Position numbers and translations under genes: made by a program
Notes under the pieces: model-generated
Told to the model about the DNA's origin: nothing
Databases searched by the model: none
The model's input: the letters and a program-made list of their open reading frames with translations, nothing else
NCBI RefSeq assembly: GCF_013466425.1
Contig: NZ_CP059165.1
Location: 310,001 to 374,000, forward strand
Length of the DNA: 64,000 nucleotides
Direction: 5' to 3'
Origin: Mycobacterium vicinigordonae
GTDB taxonomy: Bacteria; Actinomycetota; Actinomycetes; Mycobacteriales; Mycobacteriaceae
In this document: one piece after another, positions 19,702-28,053 of the stretch
How positions within the stretch are numbered: position 1 is the stretch's first letter
How the letters are laid out: every line of letters begins with the position of its first letter

Positions 19702-19962
19702 CTAGAGATGCCGATGGTTTGCCCGGCCGACGTGGTAACCGGTGGGGAAGGACTTTTCGATCACCTGAAGATGATGATCCACCCTGGATTCCAGCTCGAG
19801 GACGACGCAACCGTCGCCGACCGTCTTCGACTCGAGAACTATGTATCGCTGACCGCCATCGGTGATGGGATCGCCTGAATGCAAACTTTCGACGGGCACC
19901 AGTTCGGGAGTTCCGGGTGATTCCACCTTTGTCACAGTAGGTGAACCGGACCGGCGAGCCAA
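19702..19962 (-). CDS. Small hypothetical protein (position of Rv0108c)
   Basis: 86 aa from a TTG start; a GTG at 19935 (VTKVESPG...) is an equally good start giving 77 aa. The sequence is acidic with no Cys and has a beta-rich pattern (RYIVLESKTVGDGCVVLELESRVDHHLQVIEK). No domain was recognised. It sits between ctpI and the rhomboid gene, the place of the small Rv0108c gene in M. tuberculosis. No Shine-Dalgarno clearly fixes the start. Confidence 0.5.
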   Translation of the reverse strand: MARRSGSPTVTKVESPGTPELVPVESLHSGDPITDGGQRYIVLESKTVGDGCVVLELESRVDHHLQVIEKSFPTGYHVGRANHRHL

Positions 19963-19989
19963 TAGCCGCGCCCGCGTGCGCCGATGATG

Positions 19990-20340
19990 TCAGCCGGTGT
20001 TCTGGACCAGCACGCAGCGCAATCCGCCCGGGCCGGCGGTGAATCGTCGCCCCTGAACCCGTCGAGGCAGCCAAATCTGGCGGCCGGCGGTGAGATCGAC
20101 CGCGTATTCCTCGGTGGTCAGTTGGCCGCTGCCCGACATCACCTGCACCAAGACATCGCCGCCGTGCGGCGCCGCGAGTTCGTCGTTCGGTTCCAGCACG
20201 ATGACTCGCGCCTCGAACCCGGCCGGGTTGCCGTCTGGGTTGGGGACGGGTTCCCGGCCGGGTGAGTCGGTGCACCCGCGCGCGACAGCCGGCCGCCTGG
20301 CTTTATGCGACCTGCGGAAATCGACTTGGTGGTGGGTCAT
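19990..20340 (-). CDS. Cupin-domain small protein
   Basis: 116 aa from the ATG at 20340, preceded by GGAAGGG; a longer frame runs upstream but crosses the operator. Residues 45-110 form a single cupin barrel (HGGDVLVQVMSGSGQLTTEEYAVDLTAGRQIWLPRRVQGRRFTAG pattern), with the metal-ligand positions only partly conserved. Role unknown: sugar or ring-opening isomerase, dioxygenase, or ligand sensor are all possible. The palindrome at 20359-20382, matching the one before the ferredoxin gene, suggests co-regulation with the catabolic island. Confidence 0.72.
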   Translation of the reverse strand: MTHHQVDFRRSHKARRPAVARGCTDSPGREPVPNPDGNPAGFEARVIVLEPNDELAAPHGGDVLVQVMSGSGQLTTEEYAVDLTAGRQIWLPRRVQGRRFTAGPGGLRCVLVQNTG

Positions 20341-20358
20341 CGGTCGCCCTTCCGCCAA

Positions 20359-20382
20359 TTTATACAAAGTTTGTTGTGTAAA
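20359..20382. promoter_or_regulatory. Operator-like palindrome before cupin gene
   Basis: TTTATACAA (20359-20367), 6-nt spacer, TTGTGTAAA (20374-20382): same arms and spacer length as the perfect palindrome at 21974-22003, with one mismatch. It ends 19 nt upstream of the cupin ATG on the minus strand. Confidence 0.7.
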
Positions 20383-20527
20383 CGTTACCGTGGGGCACGC
20401 CGCCGAGGAACACGGCACAGCAAAACGACAGGAAGCTCTGCGAGGCCGTTAAGCGATCGAGCGGCGCGGCGTCAGCCGCCTTCACCCGTTCGACCGGGCG
20501 CAGCGGGCGCCGACAAGAATAGGTGCG

Positions 20528-21403
20528 ATGAGTGGCGCAATCCCACCGAAACTGCCCTCCGATGCGCCGACCTGTTATCGGCACCCGGACCGTCAGACCT
20601 ATGTCCGTTGCACCCGCTGCGAGCGCGCGATCTGCGGCGACTGCATGCGCAGCGCTGCGGTCGGTCACCAGTGCGTGGACTGCGTGCAGGCCGGCGCGGC
20701 ATCCGTCCGGGACCCGCGGACCCGCTTCGGCGGCCGGGAACGAGCCGGCGCGCCGGTGGTCACCTATGTGCTGATCGCGCTCAACGTGCTGGCATTCGTG
20801 GCCGAGTTGGCGGCGGTAACAGTGCGCTACCAGTTCTGCCTGTGGCCGCGGGCTATCGCCAACGGCGAGTTCTACCGGCTGGTCACGTCGGCATTCCTGC
20901 ACCTCGGCATAACGCATCTGCTGTTGAACATGCTGGCGCTGTACTTTGTGGGTCCGCCGCTGGAGATGTGGTTGGGCCGGCTGCGATTCGTCGGTGTCTA
21001 CGCGGTGAGCGGGTTGGGCGGCTCGGTGCTGGTCTATCTACTCTCGGGGGTTGACACGCCGACGCTGGGGGCTTCGGGGGCGCTGTTCGGTCTGTTCGCT
21101 GCGCTGTTCGTTGTCGCGAAACGTCTGACCCTCGACGTCCGCTGGGTGGTCACCGTCATCGCCTTGAACCTGGCGTTCACGTTCGTCATACCGCTGCTCA
21201 GTTCCCAGCAGATCAGCTGGCAGGCCCACGTGGGCGGGTTGGTGACGGGCGGGTTGCTTACCGCGGCCTACGTGTATGCCCCGCGGCAACGACGAGACCT
21301 GGTTCAGGCCCTGGCCACGGTGTGCGCCGTGGCGGTGTGCGCGACGTTGATCTGGTGGCGCACGGCGGAGCTACTCGCGCAGTTCGCCGGCTCGACACCG
21401 TGA
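20528..21403 (+). CDS. Rhomboid family intramembrane serine protease with N-terminal zinc-finger-like domain (Rv0110-like)
   Basis: 291 aa. The N-terminal 55 residues hold a B-box-like cysteine/histidine cluster (CYRHP, CTRC, CGDC, GHQCVDC). A six-helix rhomboid domain follows, with the catalytic Ser in GASGALFG and the catalytic His in AHVGG near the C-terminus. It would cleave membrane proteins within the bilayer. It corresponds by order to M. tuberculosis Rv0110. Its stop overlaps the GTG of the following SRPBCC gene. Confidence 0.9.
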   Translation: MSGAIPPKLPSDAPTCYRHPDRQTYVRCTRCERAICGDCMRSAAVGHQCVDCVQAGAASVRDPRTRFGGRERAGAPVVTYVLIALNVLAFVAELAAVTVRYQFCLWPRAIANGEFYRLVTSAFLHLGITHLLLNMLALYFVGPPLEMWLGRLRFVGVYAVSGLGGSVLVYLLSGVDTPTLGASGALFGLFAALFVVAKRLTLDVRWVVTVIALNLAFTFVIPLLSSQQISWQAHVGGLVTGGLLTAAYVYAPRQRRDLVQALATVCAVAVCATLIWWRTAELLAQFAGSTP

Positions 21404-21861
21404 GCTGGTGGACCGCTCACGAGGAGCGAACGCTAACCGAGGATGTCCCGGCCCCACCGAGCCAGGTCCGGGACTATTACGTCGATCTGGACAACATCAG
21501 GCTGGTGCATCCGCTGATCGTGTCGGTGCGGCTGCTCGACCGCAGCGAAACCCGCGACGGATACCGGGTCAGCTATCAGGTGGTGGACCGGATTCCGCTG
21601 GGGCCGATCACGATGAAAGCCACCTACCGGGCCAGGCTGCACGTGCCGGTCGAGGGCGACGTGCGCACCGAGGCCGACCAATCGCCGGGAGTGCGCCTGC
21701 GCGGGACGGTGAGCTTCGAACCGATCGGCGGCGGCACCCGGGTGACTGAACGGATTCGGTTCGCCGCGCCCCGGCCACTGGCCGGACTCACCGTCCGCCA
21801 GGGAGTCAAAGCGCACGTCACGATGCTGTACGGCATCCGGCGACACTTCGAAATGCGGTGA
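21400..21861 (+). CDS. SRPBCC family protein
   Basis: 153 aa from a GTG overlapping the rhomboid stop (GTGA). Helix-grip pattern: DVPAPPSQVRDYYVDLDNIRLVHPLIV, strands through DRIPLGPITMKATYRARLHV, a long GTRVTERIRFAAP strand and a C-terminal helix. It is predicted to bind a small hydrophobic ligand. It lies where the conserved Rv0110-Rv0111 adjacency is broken by the catabolic island. Confidence 0.72.
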   Translation: MSWWTAHEERTLTEDVPAPPSQVRDYYVDLDNIRLVHPLIVSVRLLDRSETRDGYRVSYQVVDRIPLGPITMKATYRARLHVPVEGDVRTEADQSPGVRLRGTVSFEPIGGGTRVTERIRFAAPRPLAGLTVRQGVKAHVTMLYGIRRHFEMR

Positions 21862-21973
21862 CGACAAGCACCGTTGGCGGCTCAGCCGTTGGCGACGGCG
21901 TTGGCGACGGCGCTGGGAGGCCCCAATCGGCCGTACTGCTGACCTTCTCAATCGTCCCTCGTCCGCGTATGGT

Positions 21974-22003
21974 TCATTTATACAACACATATTGTATAAA
22001 TGA
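21974..22003. promoter_or_regulatory. Perfect 30-bp palindromic operator before ferredoxin gene
   Basis: Perfect 12-bp arms TCATTTATACAA (21974-21985) and TTGTATAAATGA (21992-22003) around CACATA. Strong A+T content against a G+C-rich background. It lies 83 nt upstream of the ferredoxin ATG. The same core occurs before the cupin gene at 20359-20382. Confidence 0.85.
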
Positions 22004-22086
22004 GGTTGGCTGTGCGGCCCGCAGCTCAGATAGACGCCCTGACGGCAATTCGGGTGCGCAGCACACGGAGCCGTGAAGGAGAAACG

Positions 22087-22278
22087 ATGCGAGTTGTAGT
22101 AGACCGCGATCGCTGCGAAGGCAACGCCATCTGTGTGCGCATCACGCCGGAAGTCTTCGAACTCGACGAGGACGAGTACGCCACGGTGATCGCCGACCCC
22201 GTGCCACCGGAGTTGGAGGACCTCGTCGTTAAGGCCATCGCCGACTGTCCGCGCGCCGCGTTGTCCCGCACGGGTTGA
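22087..22278 (+). CDS. [3Fe-4S]-type ferredoxin
   Basis: 63 aa from the ATG at 22087, with a good Shine-Dalgarno (AAGGAG). Cluster ligands are visible as C10-x5-C16 and C54-Pro; the position between C10 and C16 that holds the fourth Cys in 4Fe-4S forms is not Cys. Such ferredoxins usually feed cytochrome P450s, but no P450 is encoded in the window. The Rieske oxygenase at 28046 is the only nearby candidate electron acceptor. It is convergent with the SDR at 22295. Confidence 0.9.
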   Translation: MRVVVDRDRCEGNAICVRITPEVFELDEDEYATVIADPVPPELEDLVVKAIADCPRAALSRTG

Positions 22279-22294
22279 TTGGTGATCGCGAATG

Positions 22295-23062
22295 TCAGAT
22301 GTTCCATGTCGAGTTCAGCGCGCGCTCGGACAGATATTTCGTCGAACTCCAACCGCCGTCGACCACGATCGTCTGGCCGTTGATGAATTCGCCACTGGGT
22401 GAGCACAAGAACGCCACCATGCTGGCGACGTCGTCCACGGTGCCCAACCTCTGATGCGGCGTCATCTCGATGTTGATTCGCCGGAAGCGCTCGTCTTGCA
22501 GCCGATGCTCCGTCATGGCCGTCTGCACGACACCGGGAGCCACCGCGTTGCAACGTATTCCCTGTGCCCCGTACTGGCAGGCAATGTGGGTGGTCATCGC
22601 CGTCAGCCCGCCCTTGGCCGCGGAGTACGCGCCGCCCCGCATGCCGCCTACAACGGCGAACGTCGAGGTGATGTTGACGATCCCGGACCCGGGTTGCAGG
22701 TGCGGTAACACCTCACGCACCAGACGGAACGGCGCCCGCAGCATCAACCCTAGGAAATGATCCAGGGATTCGTCGTCGGTCTCGTGCAGAGGTTTGGGGC
22801 TACCGATGCCGGCAGCGTTGACCAGGAAATCGATCCTGCCCCAGCGCTTCACGGCGGCATCGACGAGCCGGCGCGGCGCCTCGTCGTCGACCAGGTCGAG
22901 CGCAAGGGTGGCTATCCGCTCGTTCGATCGTGCCAGCTCGGCGAGCTTGGCTTGGTCGCGCCCCGTCCCCAGCACGAACATGCCTGAGTCGGCAAGCTTT
23001 GTCGCGCAACCGAATCCGATACCACCCGTCGCGCCGGTCACGATAGCTACCTGGCAGGTCAC
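22295..23062 (-). CDS. SDR family oxidoreductase (island minus-strand operon)
   Basis: 255 aa classical SDR from a GTG overlapping the ligase stop. TGATGGIG at residues 9-16, NAAG, Ser in NITSTF, catalytic YSAAK, and the PG motif AVAPGVVQTAM. The C-terminal GEFINGQTIVVDGG is typical of FabG-like enzymes. Last gene of the minus-strand operon SMP-30, GntR, CoA ligase, SDR; it may act as an alcohol or 3-hydroxyacyl dehydrogenase in the catabolic route. Confidence 0.86.
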   Translation of the reverse strand: MTCQVAIVTGATGGIGFGCATKLADSGMFVLGTGRDQAKLAELARSNERIATLALDLVDDEAPRRLVDAAVKRWGRIDFLVNAAGIGSPKPLHETDDESLDHFLGLMLRAPFRLVREVLPHLQPGSGIVNITSTFAVVGGMRGGAYSAAKGGLTAMTTHIACQYGAQGIRCNAVAPGVVQTAMTEHRLQDERFRRINIEMTPHQRLGTVDDVASMVAFLCSPSGEFINGQTIVVDGGWSSTKYLSERALNSTWNI

Positions 23063-24657
23063 CGGTCCGCCTCCATCAGGGCCGCCTTGATCTGATGCTT
23101 GAGCACCTTTCCTGCATCGTTCTTCGGCAGGTCGTCCCAGACAACCACTTGCTCGGGAGTCTTGAAGCGCGCAACGCCCGCGGCCTCCAGAAAGGTGCGC
23201 AGTTCGGCGACGTCCGGGCCACCGCCACTCGCCGCCACCACGACCGCACAGGCCCGCTCCCCGGTGCGCTCGTCGGGAAGGCCGACGACGGCGATCTCCG
23301 CGATACCCGGGTGAGTGGCCAGCACGTCTTCGACCTCCTTCGGGGAAATGTTCTCGCCGTTGCGGATGATGATGTCCTTGGCACGACCGGTGACCAGGAG
23401 GTACTCGTCGTCGACCCAGCGCGCCAGATCGCCGGTGCAGAAATACCCGTCGGCGTCGAAAGAGGTTTCCTCATCCTCGGGATGCAGGTAGCCGACCAGC
23501 ATCTGCGGCCCCCGCACCCGCACTTCACCGTCGACGAGCCGCACGTCGGCCAGCCCCGGGCGGCCATCGGTGTCGGCGGCGCGGTCGGGATCGGCCGGCG
23601 CACCCACCGTCGTCACCGGCACTTCGGTGGAGCCGTAGACCCGCGTCACCGCGGCGGACTCGAAATACGTTGCGGCACGGCGGATCAGCGACGGAGATAC
23701 CGATGCGCCGCCACAGATGAAGAGCTTCAGGTCGGGCAGTCTCGTGTCCGCGCGCTCTGCGGCCACCAGTAGCTGCTCCAGAAAGGGCGTCGCCCCGGCC
23801 ATGTGCGTGCAGCGCTGCGCCTGCATGAGGCGCACGGCGTCGCCGGCGTTCCAGCGGTCCAGCAGCACCGCGGTGGTGCCGAGTAACAGCGGCGCCTCGA
23901 ATGCGTAGATAGAACCGCCGATGTGCGCGATCGGCGAGGCCACCAAAAACACATCGCCCGGGTCGACGAACCAGTGGTCCTGAATCTGGTGCATCAACGC
24001 CTGAATCGAGTTGTGGGTGTGCAGTACGCCCTTGGGCCGGCCGGTGGTGCCCGAGGTGTAGAGGATCATGCGGACAGCGTCGGGTTGCAGTCTGGGTAGC
24101 GGCGCGGCGGTCGGCACCGGCGCGTTCAACGATGCGTACGGAAGCTGCCCATCAGCGCAATCCCCGCGCAGCACGACGACATCCGGTGGCGAGGTCAATT
24201 CGGTCGCGACCCGGGTCAGCATCGCGGCGTAGTCGTGGCGGCCGAAAATCGACGGGATGAACAGCACGCGACTTTCGACGTCGTCGAGGATGAATCGCAG
24301 CTCGCGCTCCCGCAATGACGGCAGAATCGGATTGGCGATCATCCCGGCAAGAGTGCTGGCCAGATAGATCACCGCGGCTTCGTGCCAGTTGGGCAGCATG
24401 AACGACACCACCTTGCCCGGCGGGTGGCGCGCCAGCAGCTGGTGCGCCAATACCGTTGCCTGGTGGTGCAATTGGGAACAGGTCAAGCGATAGTCGCCAT
24501 CGATCAGAGTCACCCGGCCCGGGGTGTCGTGTGCCGCCGCGCGCAACGTATCGGCCAAAGTGCTGTCATCCCAAAGACCTTCGGAATAAGCGTGTGCCGC
24601 ACGCTCCTCGTCCCAGCGGAGTAACCGTCCGCCGATCAGCTTCCGGCTCTCAGCCAC
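23059..24657 (-). CDS. AMP-forming acyl-CoA ligase (catabolic island)
   Basis: 532 aa from a GTG start. Motifs: LYTSGTTGRPKGV, YGSTEVPVT, TGDLARWVDDEYLLVTGRAKDIIIRNGENISP and C-terminal NDAGKVLKHQIK with the catalytic Lys. Similar to cyclohexanecarboxylate-CoA-ligase or CaiC-like members of the ANL family. It is expected to activate the acid released after ring opening. It overlaps the GntR gene by 8 nt and the SDR by 4 nt, consistent with one operon. Confidence 0.86.
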   Translation of the reverse strand: MAESRKLIGGRLLRWDEERAAHAYSEGLWDDSTLADTLRAAAHDTPGRVTLIDGDYRLTCSQLHHQATVLAHQLLARHPPGKVVSFMLPNWHEAAVIYLASTLAGMIANPILPSLRERELRFILDDVESRVLFIPSIFGRHDYAAMLTRVATELTSPPDVVVLRGDCADGQLPYASLNAPVPTAAPLPRLQPDAVRMILYTSGTTGRPKGVLHTHNSIQALMHQIQDHWFVDPGDVFLVASPIAHIGGSIYAFEAPLLLGTTAVLLDRWNAGDAVRLMQAQRCTHMAGATPFLEQLLVAAERADTRLPDLKLFICGGASVSPSLIRRAATYFESAAVTRVYGSTEVPVTTVGAPADPDRAADTDGRPGLADVRLVDGEVRVRGPQMLVGYLHPEDEETSFDADGYFCTGDLARWVDDEYLLVTGRAKDIIIRNGENISPKEVEDVLATHPGIAEIAVVGLPDERTGERACAVVVAASGGGPDVAELRTFLEAAGVARFKTPEQVVVWDDLPKNDAGKVLKHQIKAALMEADR

Positions 24658-25402
24658 GTACGCGTCGCATCGTCATCGAATGCCGGAACCGGGATGCGGG
24701 GTGAGTGTTGATGGTCACCTGTGCGACCTGGCCATCGGAGGTGCGATAAATGCGCCGCACCTGCAGCGCGGGGCTGGCTGGCTCCACATCCAGGCCGTCG
24801 GCCAGTTCCGCCGACAGCAGCACCGCGTCGATCTCCTGCTGCACTTCGACGATACTGAGCCCGAACAGGTCCTCGATCAGCGGAAAGATCGGGCCCTCGT
24901 GGCGTTGCAGCAATCTGCCGACAGCCGCGAACGCGCGGTTGATGTAGTACTGGGTGCGGCACAGCGGCGACTCTGACTCGTCGGCCTGGCGGAAGCCGCG
25001 CACCGTCAGCCATTGTTCGCCCACGGTCAACCCGGTGCGCGCGGCCGAGTCGTCGTCGATGGTGACCATCGCGACCGACTCGATGACGAACCGGGTGCCG
25101 GTGGCGAACTCCAGCAGATCGTTGATCGACATCACATGCTGAACATAGGAATCCGACGACGGTCGCGGCACCACCAGTGTGCCGGTCCTAGGCCGCGACG
25201 ACACCAGGTTGTCGTCGCGAAGCCGTCGCAGAGCTTCCCGAATCGTGTAGCGGCTCACCGCAAATCGCTCGCACAGCTCGTGTTCGGTCGGCAGTTGCGA
25301 CCCGACCGGATAAACCCCGTCCACGATTTCCTTGCGCAGGGTGCGCGCCACCTGCAGATAGCGGTGGTCGACTACCTTGGCTTCCGACGGTGGGGGAGAC
25401 AA
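24650..25402 (-). CDS. GntR (HutC/UTRA) family transcriptional regulator
   Basis: 250 aa. The N-terminal winged helix (LPTEHELCERFAVSRYTIREALRRLRDDNLVSSRPRTGTLV) is a clear GntR domain, and residues 100-240 form a UTRA ligand-binding domain. It starts at TTG with GAAGGG upstream and lies 12 nt after the SMP-30 gene. As the only regulator in the island it probably controls both divergent operons from the 27026-27162 promoter region. Confidence 0.88.
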   Translation of the reverse strand: MSPPPSEAKVVDHRYLQVARTLRKEIVDGVYPVGSQLPTEHELCERFAVSRYTIREALRRLRDDNLVSSRPRTGTLVVPRPSSDSYVQHVMSINDLLEFATGTRFVIESVAMVTIDDDSAARTGLTVGEQWLTVRGFRQADESESPLCRTQYYINRAFAAVGRLLQRHEGPIFPLIEDLFGLSIVEVQQEIDAVLLSAELADGLDVEPASPALQVRRIYRTSDGQVAQVTINTHPASRFRHSMTMRRVRG

Positions 25403-25414
25403 CGTTGCGGCCCT

Positions 25415-27025
25415 TCAGGATTCCCGGCACAAGGCCAGCAGGGTGCCGTCGCCATCGGCCGAGATGTACAGCGTGCCGTCGGGTCCGGCTGCGATACCGG
25501 CGAAGGGTCCCTGCGGTCCGGAGAACGGTGGCATACCGCGCAGTGGTTTGGGGGAGATGCCGGGCGGGGCGCCCAGCGGCAGGTCCGCGGCGATGGTGGT
25601 ACGTGCGCCGCTGTCCAGGTCGAAGGCGACGACTTCCTTTGCGCCGGTGTCGACGACGTAAAGCTCACGGCCCCGCACCAACAGGCCCTGCGGTCGGTGC
25701 AGCCCGTCGAACGCCACGCTGCCGTCGAGACTGCGGACTCGGCCGGTCTCCGACACGAGGCACGTTCCGTCGTGATCGAGGGTAACGCCGACCGGATCAT
25801 CCAGATTGGATGCCAACACCTCGACCTGACCGGCGCGGATCCCCAACACCCGACCGGCGCCGAGTTCGGCCACGTACGCCGCGCCGCTGGGGCCTACCGC
25901 GACACCATAGAGCTGGTCGAAACCTGTTGCTAGGATTTTGCTTTCGTTGTCGGCAGGCCGGTAGCGGGCAACCTCGCCGTTGGAAGTGGTGACGAAGAAC
26001 TCGCCGGGGCCGGTGGCGGTCAGCCCACGTAAGAACCCCGGATAGCCAGGGCTGAACAGCATGCCGACCGTGCGCAGCGTGCCGTCGGGAAGCAGCGTGT
26101 AGAAGAAGGTGCCGTCCGCGATGTAGAGGTTGCCGTCAGGGCCGACGGTCAGGTCCAGCGGCCAGTTGAGTCCGCCTCGGAGTACTGTGCGATGCTCACC
26201 GCCGCCGAGGACTTCGGTGATCTCGCCGGTGAAGTTCGAGACGAGCAGCCGGTCGCCCGCGAACGTGCAGTTGTCCAGACCCGGATCCAGATTCGCCAGT
26301 ACGGTGCGCCCGCCGGTGCGCGGATTGATGCGCAGCACCTGACCGCTATGTGCCTGGGTGGAGACGATGTGGCCCTCGGTGTCGAACTTCACCGAGTCCG
26401 GGACGCCGAGGTCGCCGACGACGCGTTCGACCGCGCCGCCTTCGGGGTCGATGCGCCAGATTTCGTTGGCGCCCATCACCGGGAAGTACAGCAACCCGTC
26501 CGGGCCGACCTCCATGGCGTTGGGCATCGGCACGTTCTCCAGCAACACCCGCGGCAGGCCACCGCCGCGGTCGAGCTCCATCAGCCGCCCGCCCGCGCGG
26601 CACTCGCCAATGAACAGCCTGCCCTGGTGCAAGGTGATGCCGTTGGCCGACGGCAGGTCGTCGCGAATGACGCGGGTGCGGCCGGCCGTGTCGCGTACGC
26701 TGACGCGCCCATCCATCACCTCGGTGGCGTAGAGGTTGCCGTCGGTGTCGAAAGCGACGTCGTCGGGCGCGATGATGTCGCCGCCCTTGGCGCTGACCGT
26801 CTCGATCAGGCCGGTCTCGATGTCGAGCGCGCTGATCTGGCTACCGGTCACCTGAGCGATGTAGACCCGGCCGTCCGGACCGGTGCGGATGCCGTTGGCG
26901 CCAAACAGTCGGCTGGGCGCGGTGAGCCGGGTCAGGCTCCAGCCGTCGGCCACGGCCGGCGAGTACGCGGCGGGGTAGCGGCCAGGCTGGCCATTGAATT
27001 GCCACGATCCGGTTCCGGCTATCAC
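25415..27025 (-). CDS. SMP-30/gluconolactonase-like (LRE/NHL beta-propeller) protein
   Basis: 536 aa from a GTG start with no clear Shine-Dalgarno. It shows repeated propeller blades with PDGNLYIADG-, GPDGRVYIAQ- and DPVGVTLDHDG-type motifs, consistent with SMP-30/gluconolactonase/strictosidine-synthase-like folds, possibly two propellers given the length (single SMP-30 domains are about 300 aa). Members hydrolyse lactones with a bound divalent metal. In this island it is the best candidate to open the lactone made by the Baeyer-Villiger enzyme. First gene of the minus-strand operon. Confidence 0.8.
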   Translation of the reverse strand: MIAGTGSWQFNGQPGRYPAAYSPAVADGWSLTRLTAPSRLFGANGIRTGPDGRVYIAQVTGSQISALDIETGLIETVSAKGGDIIAPDDVAFDTDGNLYATEVMDGRVSVRDTAGRTRVIRDDLPSANGITLHQGRLFIGECRAGGRLMELDRGGGLPRVLLENVPMPNAMEVGPDGLLYFPVMGANEIWRIDPEGGAVERVVGDLGVPDSVKFDTEGHIVSTQAHSGQVLRINPRTGGRTVLANLDPGLDNCTFAGDRLLVSNFTGEITEVLGGGEHRTVLRGGLNWPLDLTVGPDGNLYIADGTFFYTLLPDGTLRTVGMLFSPGYPGFLRGLTATGPGEFFVTTSNGEVARYRPADNESKILATGFDQLYGVAVGPSGAAYVAELGAGRVLGIRAGQVEVLASNLDDPVGVTLDHDGTCLVSETGRVRSLDGSVAFDGLHRPQGLLVRGRELYVVDTGAKEVVAFDLDSGARTTIAADLPLGAPPGISPKPLRGMPPFSGPQGPFAGIAAGPDGTLYISADGDGTLLALCRES

Positions 27026-27047
27026 CGGTTGGACGATAGCAATTGAA

Positions 27048-27064
27048 TATTGGTCCAGACAATA
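27048..27064. promoter_or_regulatory. Inverted repeat before SMP-30 operon (candidate GntR site)
   Basis: TATTG-GTCCAGA-CAATA, 5-bp arms around a 7-nt centre. Its right half (CCAGACAATA) resembles the right half of the palindrome at 27147-27158. It starts 23 nt upstream of the SMP-30 start. Confidence 0.45.
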
Positions 27065-27146
27065 GCAACCGCGAGATCTCGTCCCGGCCTTGACGCGCAG
27101 GCTAATGGCAGAGAATCATACTCTCTAATGAGTGCACACCATTATC

Positions 27147-27158
27147 TTGTCCGGACAA
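27147..27158. promoter_or_regulatory. Perfect 12-bp palindrome before SDR-Rieske operon (candidate GntR site)
   Basis: TTGTCCGGACAA, 4 nt before the ATG at 27163. GntR proteins commonly bind short palindromes. The position overlaps the likely translation-initiation region, so bound protein would block expression of the plus-strand operon. Confidence 0.55.
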
Positions 27159-27162
27159 ATAA

Positions 27163-28053
27163 ATGATCCGAGATCAGTTGGGGCTTGCCGGCCGGGTCGT
27201 CGTAGTCGCCGGCGCGGCGGGTGGCGGCATCGGAACCACCGTGACCAGGATGATCGCCGAGGCCGGTGCGACGGTGATCGGCGTGAGCCGCGGCCGGGAC
27301 AACCTGGACGTGCACCTGGGCCCCTTGATGGATGAAGGGCTGCCGGTGGTGCCGGTGGCCGCCGACGTGTCCACCGACGAGGGCGTGGCGGCGGCCATCG
27401 AGGCGGCGCGACGCGCGGACGGCGAACTGCATGGTCTGGTCAACGTCGCTGGCGGCGCGGACCCATCGACGTGGATGCCGTCGACCCGGGTGACCCGCAA
27501 CGACTGGCGCGAACTATTCACCCGCAACCTCGAGACAATGTTCTTCACCAGCCAGGCCGTCGCCGCGGAACTGAAAAGCCGGCGCCGCCCTGGGTCGATC
27601 GTGTCGATCTCGTCGATCAGCGGGATGAACACCGCACCGTTCCATATCGCCTATGGCACAGCCAAAGCCGCGATCGTGGCGGTGACGCGCACCATGGCGG
27701 CCGAACTGGCCTGTGACGAAGAGAGTGTCGGGGCCATCAGGGTCAACGCGGTGGCGCCCGGCGTCACCGAGACACCGGCGTCGCGCACCTATACCGACGA
27801 CGACCCGCAACGGGACCGCCGGGCCATCGCGATGGGCCGACGCGGCCGCCCGGCGGAAATCGCTGGAGCGATCCTGTTCTTGCTGTCGGATTTGTCCAGT
27901 TACATCACCGGGCAGACGCTGCTGGTGGACGGTGGTCTAAACCTCAAATGGGGACACCTGGGTGCCGACAACACCTCGCTGTTCCTCAAAGACGAGTCCT
28001 TCCGGGCGGCGATCACGCGGTGGGACGAGAAGAAGGTGGAGAGCGATGGATGA
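27163..28053 (+). CDS. SDR family oxidoreductase (first gene of oxidative operon)
   Basis: 296 aa. The glycine-rich cofactor motif is a variant (VVVAGAAGGGIGTTV). Catalytic Ser in VSISSISG, Tyr/Lys in YGTAKAA, and a C-terminal YITGQTLLVDGGLNLKWGHLG. The tail beyond the standard approximately 250 residues is extended. The gene overlaps the Rieske oxygenase start by 8 nt, implying coupling. It probably oxidises the alcohol or dihydrodiol formed by the Rieske enzyme, or an acyl-CoA intermediate. Confidence 0.85.
   Translation: MIRDQLGLAGRVVVVAGAAGGGIGTTVTRMIAEAGATVIGVSRGRDNLDVHLGPLMDEGLPVVPVAADVSTDEGVAAAIEAARRADGELHGLVNVAGGADPSTWMPSTRVTRNDWRELFTRNLETMFFTSQAVAAELKSRRRPGSIVSISSISGMNTAPFHIAYGTAKAAIVAVTRTMAAELACDEESVGAIRVNAVAPGVTETPASRTYTDDDPQRDRRAIAMGRRGRPAEIAGAILFLLSDLSSYITGQTLLVDGGLNLKWGHLGADNTSLFLKDESFRAAITRWDEKKVESDG

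Noticed and set aside
19369..20527. PE_PGRS gene expected from M. tuberculosis synteny (Rv0109)
   Set aside because: No PE domain or glycine-rich repeats on either strand; the interval holds only a small hypothetical gene and a cupin.
20419..20527. N-terminal extension of the cupin frame toward 20418
   Set aside because: The extension crosses the operator palindrome, and the ATG at 20340 has a good ribosome site.
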